A stretch of 15,859 nucleotides of DNA from assembly GCA_903928275.1 (NCBI GenBank), contig CAIYQJ010000141.1:1-15859 (forward strand). Direction: 5' to 3'. The DNA comes from an uncultured Chloroflexota bacterium (GTDB lineage Bacteria > Chloroflexota > Limnocylindria > Limnocylindrales > CSP1-4). The position numbers were made by a program, and so were the translations under genes. Below, one piece after another: positions 1-5,346 of this stretch. Each line of letters opens with the position of its first letter. Position 1 is the first letter of the stretch. The notes beneath the pieces are model-generated. The model did not search any database. It had not been told where the DNA came from and was given only the letters and a program-made list of their open reading frames with translations.

Positions 1-123
1 GTAGGACGCAGGGCCGGGCCGACCGGCGAGCGGCAGGAGTGCGGCGCGGGTCGGTGGTCGCGGCCCCGGGTCGGTGGACGCAGAACCACCGGCGGCTGCG
101 CGCGCCGGCAGCGGGCCCGCCCG
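1..123. other. Short non-coding flank with a 15-bp direct repeat
   Basis: No gene can be supported here. Two near-identical 15-base copies (14 of 15 matching, core GGGTCGGTGG) lie at 47-61 and 67-81, a 20-base period. A palindrome GCGGGCCCGC sits near 112-121, just beyond the stop of the minus-strand sugar kinase. It could serve as part of that gene's terminator, but no T-tract follows it. Confidence 0.35.
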
Positions 124-1068
124 TCAGGCCAGGCCGGTCGCGCGCATCTCCGCGAACGTCGGCGGCTGCGCGCCTGCCCGCGTGCACGTGATCGACGCCG
201 CCGTGTTCGCGAACGCCAGCGCCGTCCGGAGCTCGTCCTCCGTCACTCCGTCGATCGCGGCCCTGTCGAGCCGGCCCGCCCGATGGAGCCACGCGAGCAG
301 TCCCGACGTGAAGCTGTCGCCCGCGCCGACCGTGTCGGACACGGTGACCGCGATGCCCTGCACCTCCGCGCGCCCTCCCGGCACGAGGGCGACCGCGCCG
401 TCGTGGCCGCGCGTCACGACCACCACCGCGGGGCCCCGGTCGAGCCAGGCAGCGGCGGCGTCCTCGGGCGCCCGGTCCGGGTAGAGCCACTCCAGGTCGG
501 CGCGGCTCACCTTCACCAGGTCGGCGAGCGACAGCCACTCCTCGAGTCGCTCGACGTACGCGGCGCGGTCGCGGATGAGGCCGGGGCGGACGTTCGGGTC
601 CAGGCTCACAAGGCGGCGTCCGCTCTCGCGGCGCATGAGCGACTCGTACGCGCTCGCGCCGGGATCGCGCAGGAGCGAGATCGACCCGAAGTGGAGCGCC
701 CGGACCTCCTCCGGCAGCGCCGCCGGGACGTCCTCGACACGGAGCATCCGGTCGGCGGCACCCTCGTCGTGGAACGTGTAGACGGGCTCCGCGCCGGCCT
801 CGAGGAAGACCATCGCGAGGGTGGAGGGCTCGTCGCCGTCGCGGACGAGACGGCAGTCCACGCCGTCCTCCTCGAGCTGGCGGCGCATCATCCGCCCGAA
901 GGGGTCCAGCGAGAGCCGCCCGAAGAAGCCGACCGGGACCTCGAGGCGACCGAGGCCGATCGCGACGTTGAAGTGCGACCCGCCGCCGCGCGCCACGTAC
1001 GCGGGTTGATCCGGGCTCGCCGGCAGCGGGACCATGTCGATGAGCGCCTCGCCGCAGACCAGGATCAT
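124..1068 (-). CDS. PfkB-family carbohydrate kinase, fructokinase-like
   Basis: This 314-residue cytosolic kinase should transfer phosphate from ATP to a sugar hydroxyl; a fructokinase-like activity is most likely, but the exact sugar cannot be read from sequence. The PfkB hallmarks are all present. The N-terminal strand MILVCGEALIDM is followed by the glycine-rich sugar-binding segment GGGSHFNVAIGLGRL (28-42). DPNVRP lies at 157-162, TRGHDGA at 219-225, and the anion-hole/catalytic-base motif DTVGAGD at 245-251 with Asp251 as the likely base. The C-terminal helix NTAASITCTRAGAQPPT is typical of fructokinases. Length fits the family. The ATG is preceded by a good GAGGGAG ribosome site (complement of 1073-1079). 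It is transcribed away from the LacI-type regulator and shares a 303-base intergenic region with it, so common sugar control is plausible but unproven. Confidence 0.93.
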   Translation of the reverse strand: MILVCGEALIDMVPLPASPDQPAYVARGGGSHFNVAIGLGRLEVPVGFFGRLSLDPFGRMMRRQLEEDGVDCRLVRDGDEPSTLAMVFLEAGAEPVYTFHDEGAADRMLRVEDVPAALPEEVRALHFGSISLLRDPGASAYESLMRRESGRRLVSLDPNVRPGLIRDRAAYVERLEEWLSLADLVKVSRADLEWLYPDRAPEDAAAAWLDRGPAVVVVTRGHDGAVALVPGGRAEVQGIAVTVSDTVGAGDSFTSGLLAWLHRAGRLDRAAIDGVTEDELRTALAFANTAASITCTRAGAQPPTFAEMRATGLA

Positions 1069-1264
1069 CCGACTCCCTCACGCGCGTTCCGAGGTGGGCG
1101 ACGACCGAGCCGGCGCGCTGCGAGCCGCGTGCCGGAGTGCGGTGCTTCGCGCCCATCATCGCGCATCGCAGGGCCGCATGACCGCCTCCGAGGCGCGCCG
1201 TCGCCCGCCCGCACCGCACGACGGACCCGGGCGTCCCGGTGTGCCGGACGCGCAGCCTCTCGTC

Positions 1265-1293
1265 TTGACGCTTCGCGGCCGGACTGGTAACGT
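1265..1293 (+). promoter_or_regulatory. Putative extended -10 promoter of the regulator operon
   Basis: TTGACG (1265-1270) is a good -35 element. After a 17-base spacer comes TAACGT (1288-1293), preceded by TGG, which gives an extended -10 (TGn) arrangement. Transcription would start near 1300, leaving a leader of about 70 bases. The -10 lies inside the first LacI-type operator, so repressor binding should block it. The -10 hexamer itself matches consensus at only three of six positions, so this call rests on spacing, the TGn element and the operator overlap. Confidence 0.5.
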
Positions 1294-1316
1294 GACCGTG
1301 GTAGCGTTATCAGTCC
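1281..1316. promoter_or_regulatory. Two abutting LacI-family operators
   Basis: Two 14-bp sites follow each other directly: TGGTAACGTGACCG (1285-1298) and TGGTAGCGTTATCA (1299-1312). Each has the central CG and TGnTA half-site typical of LacI/GalR-family operators. The outer arms also form a larger inverted repeat, GGACTGGTAACG (1281-1292) against CGTTATCAGTCC (1305-1316), matching at 11 of 12 positions. The site lies over the putative promoter and about 60 bases before the LacI-type gene, so autoregulation and control of the downstream operon are the simplest reading. Confidence 0.65.
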
Positions 1317-1371
1317 TGGTGCGGGCAGGCGGTCCCTCCTCCGCCGGCCTGCCCCTCGCAGCGAGGGTCCG

Positions 1372-2412
1372 ATGCCCACGATCGTCGAGGTCGCCCGCCG
1401 CGCCGGCGTCGCACCGATGACCGTCTCCCGCGTCGTCAACGAGAGCGGCCCGGTGAGCGACGGGGTGCGGGCGCGCGTGGAGGCGGCGATCGCCGAGACG
1501 GGTTACGTCCCCAACGCGGTCGCCCGGAGCCTCCGGTCCAGTCGGACGCACACGCTCGCGATCATCGTGCCGGACCTGACGAACCCCTACTTCACGACGA
1601 TCGCCTCAGGCGCCCAGGCGGCCGCCGCGGACGCCGGGCTCATGCTCGTGGTCGCGAACACGGACGAGCGACCGGAGGAGGAGGAGCGCGCGCTCGGGAT
1701 GCTCCTTCAGCGGCGCGTGGACGGGATCCTCCTCGCGACCGCTGGCGACGGCGCCGACGCGATCCGGCGGGCGGCAGCGCAGGGGACGCCGGTGGTGGCG
1801 GTCGACCGGAAGGTGCGCGGCCCGCGCACCGACTCCGTGCGGGCGGACTCCCGCGGCGGTGCAGCTGCGCTTGCTCGCCTCCTCGTCTCGCTCGGCCACA
1901 GGCGGATGGCGATCCTTGCGGGCCCGACCTCGGTCTCGACTTCCGCCGACCGCGTCGCGGGCTTCCGGAGGGGGCTCGCCGAGGCAGGCCTCGCGGCGCC
2001 GCGCGTCCTGCACGGCGCCTACACGATCGAGAGCGGTCGCGCGATGGCGGCCGAGGCGATGCAGGCGACGCCGCGGCCCACGGCGGTCTTCGCCGCGAAC
2101 AACTTCATCGCGATCGGCGTCCTCCACGCGTTCGCCGACGCCGGGGTCCGCGTGCCCGAAGACGTCGCCGTCGTGGGGTTCGACGACCTTCCTCCGTCCA
2201 TGGTCACGTTCCCGTTCCTCACCGTGGCGGCACAGCCGGCGGGCGAGATGGGCCGACTGGCCGTCGCCCTTCTCCTCGACCGTTTCGCGGACCCGGGCCG
2301 CCCGCCGCGCGAGATCGTCCTCCCCACCGAGCTCATCGTTCGCCGGTCCAGCGGAGAACCCCTGGACGGCTCGCTCGCCACCCCCACCGCATCGAGAGGC
2401 GCACCGGCATGA
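1372..2412 (+). CDS. LacI-family transcriptional regulator
   Basis: This 346-residue cytosolic regulator has the full LacI/GalR architecture. The N-terminal helix-turn-helix (about 2-25) reads TIVEVARRAGVAPMTVSRVVN. A hinge helix follows, with PNAVARSLRSSRTHTLA near 46-62. A periplasmic-binding-protein-like sugar domain then runs to about residue 330, including VPDLTNPYF, GHRRMAILAGP and DVAVVGFDD. Such proteins usually repress until a sugar or sugar phosphate binds. Its stop overlaps the start of the epimerase gene (ATGA at 2409-2412), so it is the first gene of that operon and probably senses a substrate or intermediate of it. Two LacI-type operators lie just upstream. The effector cannot be predicted. 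The ATG is preceded by GAGGG at 1363-1367. Confidence 0.95.
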   Translation: MPTIVEVARRAGVAPMTVSRVVNESGPVSDGVRARVEAAIAETGYVPNAVARSLRSSRTHTLAIIVPDLTNPYFTTIASGAQAAAADAGLMLVVANTDERPEEEERALGMLLQRRVDGILLATAGDGADAIRRAAAQGTPVVAVDRKVRGPRTDSVRADSRGGAAALARLLVSLGHRRMAILAGPTSVSTSADRVAGFRRGLAEAGLAAPRVLHGAYTIESGRAMAAEAMQATPRPTAVFAANNFIAIGVLHAFADAGVRVPEDVAVVGFDDLPPSMVTFPFLTVAAQPAGEMGRLAVALLLDRFADPGRPPREIVLPTELIVRRSSGEPLDGSLATPTASRGAPA

Positions 2413-3470
2413 CCAGCGACTACACGGACATCGTCCCCGGGACCTCGATCCGCCGCGGCCTCGCGAAGGACGACCTCATCGTCATCGCGGGCGCGGGCGG
2501 CTTCATCGGCGGCTCGCTGACGAAGCGCTTCCGCGACCAGGGCCTCACGCGGATCCGGGCGATCGACAAGAAGCCGCTCCCTGACTGGTACCAGCGGGTC
2601 CCGGGCGTCGAGTCGATCTCGATGGACCTCAGCCACGAGGAGAACGCCTTCGAGGCCGTGAAGGGCGCGACGGAGGTCTACAACCTCGCGGCCGACATGG
2701 GCGGGATGGGCTTCATCGAGAACTTCCGCGTCGAGTGCCTCCGGAGCGTCCTCATCAACACGCACCTCATCGAGGCGGCGTGGCGCGCCGGCGCAAAGAG
2801 CTACTTCTTCTCGTCTTCGGCGTGCGCGTACAACACCGACCTCCAGAAGGCCCCGACCGCCATGGCCCTGAAGGAGTCCGACGCCTATCCGGCGATGGCC
2901 GAGCGCGGGTACGGCTGGGAGAAGCTCATCAGCGAGATGTTCTGCCAGGAGTACACGGCCGAGCGCGGCCTCGAGACGCACATCGCCCGGTTCCACAACA
3001 TCTACGGCCCGAACGGGACGTGGTTCGGCGGGCGCGAGAAGGCGCCGGCGGCGATGATCCGGAAGGTCCTGGAGGCGAAGGACACCGGCGACCTGCGCAT
3101 CGAGATCTGGGGCGACGGGACCCAGACGCGGTCGTTCTGCTACATCGAGGACTGCGTCTCCGGGATCGACCGGATCGTGCACACCCCCGAGCTCACAGCG
3201 ACCCCGATCAACCTCGGGTCGTCGGAGCTCGTCTCGATCAACGATCTCGTCTCGATCGTCGAGGAGATCGCGGGCGTGACGCTCGAGCGCTCGTACAGGC
3301 TCGACGCGCCGAAGGGCGTCGCGGGACGCAACAGCGACAACACCTTCATCAACCAGGTCCTCGGCTGGGAGCCGTCCACGTCCCTGCGCACCGGGATGGC
3401 CGCGACCTACGCCTGGATCGCCGACCAGTACACGGCGCGCAAGGCCGGCAAGCGCGTCGTCGAGGGCTGA
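2409..3470 (+). CDS. GDP-mannose 3,5-epimerase-like SDR sugar-nucleotide epimerase
   Basis: This 353-residue cytosolic extended short-chain dehydrogenase resembles GDP-mannose 3,5-epimerase, which converts GDP-D-mannose to GDP-L-galactose and GDP-L-gulose. It has the NAD-binding glycine motif GAGGFIGG (28-35) and the diagnostic segment ADMGGMGFI (95-103). The catalytic YxxxK pair is Tyr168/Lys172. Cys139 in SSSACAY and Lys211 in GGREKAPAA occupy the positions of the two acid/base residues described for the plant enzyme. Length also fits. The start overlaps the regulator stop in ATGA, with GAGAGG (2394-2399) nine bases upstream. It is followed closely by a GHMP kinase and a nucleotidyltransferase, so the natural substrate could be a sugar nucleotide made by those two rather than GDP-mannose. 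Family assignment is strong; the exact substrate is inference. Confidence 0.9.
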   Translation: MTSDYTDIVPGTSIRRGLAKDDLIVIAGAGGFIGGSLTKRFRDQGLTRIRAIDKKPLPDWYQRVPGVESISMDLSHEENAFEAVKGATEVYNLAADMGGMGFIENFRVECLRSVLINTHLIEAAWRAGAKSYFFSSSACAYNTDLQKAPTAMALKESDAYPAMAERGYGWEKLISEMFCQEYTAERGLETHIARFHNIYGPNGTWFGGREKAPAAMIRKVLEAKDTGDLRIEIWGDGTQTRSFCYIEDCVSGIDRIVHTPELTATPINLGSSELVSINDLVSIVEEIAGVTLERSYRLDAPKGVAGRNSDNTFINQVLGWEPSTSLRTGMAATYAWIADQYTARKAGKRVVEG

Positions 3471-3473
3471 CGG

Positions 3474-4280
3474 GTGACCGACGCCGGCCTTCGAGCGCCC
3501 GACCTCTCGAGCGTCGTCGGTGGGCTCCCCTTCCGGCTGCAGCTGGCAGGCGGGTGGATCGACCAGCCGTTCGTCTCCCGGCTCGACCCCGAGCCGCCCG
3601 GATCGATGGTCGTCGTCTCGCTCCGGCCCACGGTCCGCTACATGGACCGGTGCGGGATGGCCACCGGGACGAGGGCGGTGGCGCGCGCCCTCTGGGGCGA
3701 CGCGCTGCCGGAGGGCCGCGACCCGGCCGACCTCGTCCGCGTCCTCTACGCAGCCGAGAACGCGGGCCGGCCGGATCCGTCGGGCTCGCAGGACATGTGC
3801 GGCATCGTCTATCCCGGCGTGAGCCGGCTCGACTACGACGCGTCGGTGGACGGCGGCTGCTTCCCGTGCCACGTGGAGTCCACCTCCGACCCCGAGGTCG
3901 TCGCGTGGCTGGAGCGCGTGATCCACCTCGTTCCCGTCGCCCAGCGACCGCGCGACTACAGCCCGCTGGGCGTCCAGCGGCTGGATCCCTCGTGGATCGC
4001 CCGGCTCGGCCGGAGTGGCCGCGAGTGCTACGACGCGATCGTGCGGCGCGACGTCGTGGCGCTCGGCGCGTCGTTCGACGAGTGCTCGCGCTGCTGGGAC
4101 GCGCTCCTTCCCGAGGTCTTCGTCCACCCGACGATCACCCTCGACCTCAAGGGGCTTCTCGCCGCGTACGCGGCGCGCCATCCGGGCGCGATGTACTCCG
4201 GCTGCGGCGGGGGGTACATCGTCGTCGCTTCCGAGGATGACGTGCCGGGTTCCTTCCACGTCGCGGTGCGGAAGGCGTGA
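3474..4280 (+). CDS. Short GHMP-superfamily sugar kinase-like protein
   Basis: This 268-residue protein looks like a GHMP kinase, the group that includes galactokinase and anomeric sugar kinases such as HddA and fucokinase. Motif 1 is LAGGWIDQPF (24-33), the usual sugar-binding entry segment. SGSQDMCGI (103-111) matches the GxQD segment of sugar 1-kinases, with Asp107 the likely base. YSGCGGGYIVVAS (241-253) is the C-terminal glycine-rich motif. Two points are odd. The protein is shorter than the usual 320-400 residues, and the phosphate-binding GLGSSSA motif seems replaced by GMATGTRA (61-68). The start is GTG, three bases after the epimerase stop, with GAGG at 3462-3465. Its stop overlaps the next start in GTGA. 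It probably makes a sugar-1-phosphate for the downstream nucleotidyltransferase, but a degenerate kinase cannot be excluded. Confidence 0.78.
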   Translation: MTDAGLRAPDLSSVVGGLPFRLQLAGGWIDQPFVSRLDPEPPGSMVVVSLRPTVRYMDRCGMATGTRAVARALWGDALPEGRDPADLVRVLYAAENAGRPDPSGSQDMCGIVYPGVSRLDYDASVDGGCFPCHVESTSDPEVVAWLERVIHLVPVAQRPRDYSPLGVQRLDPSWIARLGRSGRECYDAIVRRDVVALGASFDECSRCWDALLPEVFVHPTITLDLKGLLAAYAARHPGAMYSGCGGGYIVVASEDDVPGSFHVAVRKA

Positions 4281-5140
4281 ACGGGCCGGAGGGCGCCGCA
4301 GACCCGCGGCGCAGGACCGGCGTCGTCGTCCAGGCGAGCCTCGACGACCTCACCTCGGCCGACGTGCGGTTCCTGCAGGAGGCGGCCCGCCACGGAGCGC
4401 TCCACGTCCGGCTCCCCTCCGACGCGCTCGTCGAGCGCACGACGGGCAGGCCGCCGAAGTTCCCCGTCGCCGAGCGACGGTTCCTCGCCGCGTCGCTCCG
4501 CTGTGTGGCGAGCGTGGGGGTGGTGGAGCGCGAGGCCGTCGCCGCCATCGCCGACATCGCGCGGCGATCGTCGACCATCGTCGTCCGCGCGGACCAGGAC
4601 GCGCCTGCGCTCCGCGAGCGCGCCGCGCTGCACGGGCTCGCGTACACGATCTTCGGGCGTGACGACCTCGCGGGGTTCCCCGCCTGGGACGCGAACGCAG
4701 GAGAGATCCGGCCGCCCGCAGCGGGCGACCCGCCGCGCGTCGTCGTCACCGGATGCTACGACTGGCTCCACTCGGGACACATCCGGTTCTTCATCGACGC
4801 CGCGGCCCTCGGCGAGCTGTTCGTCGTCGTGGGAAGCGACGCCAACGTCGAGCTCCTCAAGGGGCCGGGCCACCCGCTCCAGTCCCAGGACGAGCGCCGG
4901 TACATGGTGGGCGCGGTGCGCCACGTGAAGCGCTGCCTCGTCTCGTCGGGCTCCGGCTGGACGGACGCGGCTCCCGAGATCGCCCGCATCCGGCCGCGCT
5001 TCTACGTCCTCAACGAGGACGGCGACCAGCCGGAGAAGCGCGAGTTCTGCCGCGGGCACGGGATCGAGTACGTCGTCCTCCGGAGGCTCCCGCACCCCGG
5101 GCTGCCGGCCCGGTCGAGCACAGACCTCCGCGGGTCCTGA
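4277..5140 (+). CDS. Tandem-domain cytidylyltransferase-like protein, first domain degenerate
   Basis: This 287-residue protein is two copies of a cytidylyltransferase-fold domain. The C-terminal copy (about 154-285) has VVVTGCYDWLHSGH with the catalytic HxGH at 165-168, the DERRYMV segment near 205-211 and a terminal SSTDLR (280-285) resembling the ISSTxLR motif. It should join a nucleotide to a sugar phosphate or similar substrate. The N-terminal copy (about 16-137) aligns along its whole length with the second. In VVVQASLDDLTSAD the HxGH is replaced by TSAD (26-29), so catalysis there is lost. ERRFL and the later HGLAY and GFPA blocks still match ERRYM, HGIEY and GLPA. The start is GTG in a GTGA overlap with the kinase gene, which implies translational coupling. 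Pairing with a kinase and epimerase points to nucleotide-sugar synthesis. The nucleotide and sugar are unknown. Confidence 0.88.
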   Translation: MNGPEGAADPRRRTGVVVQASLDDLTSADVRFLQEAARHGALHVRLPSDALVERTTGRPPKFPVAERRFLAASLRCVASVGVVEREAVAAIADIARRSSTIVVRADQDAPALRERAALHGLAYTIFGRDDLAGFPAWDANAGEIRPPAAGDPPRVVVTGCYDWLHSGHIRFFIDAAALGELFVVVGSDANVELLKGPGHPLQSQDERRYMVGAVRHVKRCLVSSGSGWTDAAPEIARIRPRFYVLNEDGDQPEKREFCRGHGIEYVVLRRLPHPGLPARSSTDLRGS

Positions 5141-5346
5141 CCCGACGGCCTACCGCCGGCCGGTGCGGACGGGCGTCCTCTCGCTCGTCGACCGGCCCGG
5201 GACGCGTGCGTCCGCGGGCGGTCGTCCGGGCCGCTCCGGTCCATCGTGCGAACGACGTAGGCCGGTCGGTACCGCCGAGTGCTGTCGGGATCGCCGCGCC
5301 GGGATCACGCTGTGCGTCACCTCATCCCACCCGAGGTCGTTTCGCG
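5141..5346. other. Intergenic region with hairpins after the sugar operon
   Basis: This 206-base gap lies between the nucleotidyltransferase and the secreted hydrolase. GGCCGGT (5158-5164) can pair with ACCGGCC (5191-5197), with a smaller GGAC/GTCC stem inside. GGACGC (5200-5205) pairs with GCGTCC (5208-5213). These may form a factor-dependent terminator for the operon, but there is no T-tract and such stems are common in GC-rich DNA. GAGG at 5333-5336 is the ribosome site for the next gene. No clear promoter was found. Confidence 0.3.

Larger units (their letters stand above)
1069..1371. promoter_or_regulatory. Divergent regulatory region between pfkB-like gene and lacI-like gene
   Basis: This 303-base gap separates two divergently transcribed genes. 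It contains a promoter and paired LacI-type operators at 1265-1312 (listed separately). The regulator's leader also holds a hairpin: GGGCAGGC (1323-1330) pairs perfectly with GCCTGCCC (1347-1354) around a 16-base loop. The GAGGG at 1363-1367 is the probable ribosome site for the regulator. I found no convincing -35/-10 pair for the minus-strand kinase in the remaining sequence. Confidence 0.6.

Noticed and set aside
1323..1354. Leader hairpin before the LacI-type gene as a riboswitch or attenuator
   Set aside because: It is a single 8-bp stem with a 16-base loop. There is no leader peptide, T-tract or alternative pairing that I can support.
2019..4259. 746-codon open frame on the minus strand across the sugar operon
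   Set aside because: It is antisense to three well-supported genes, and its translation is Arg/Asp/Val-rich without any domain. Long antisense frames are expected in GC-rich coding DNA.
5158..5213. Small RNA or tRNA-like cloverleaf after the sugar operon
   Set aside because: The stems do not have tRNA spacing, and there is no acceptor stem or TTCGA-like T loop. GC-rich chance pairing or a terminator is more likely.
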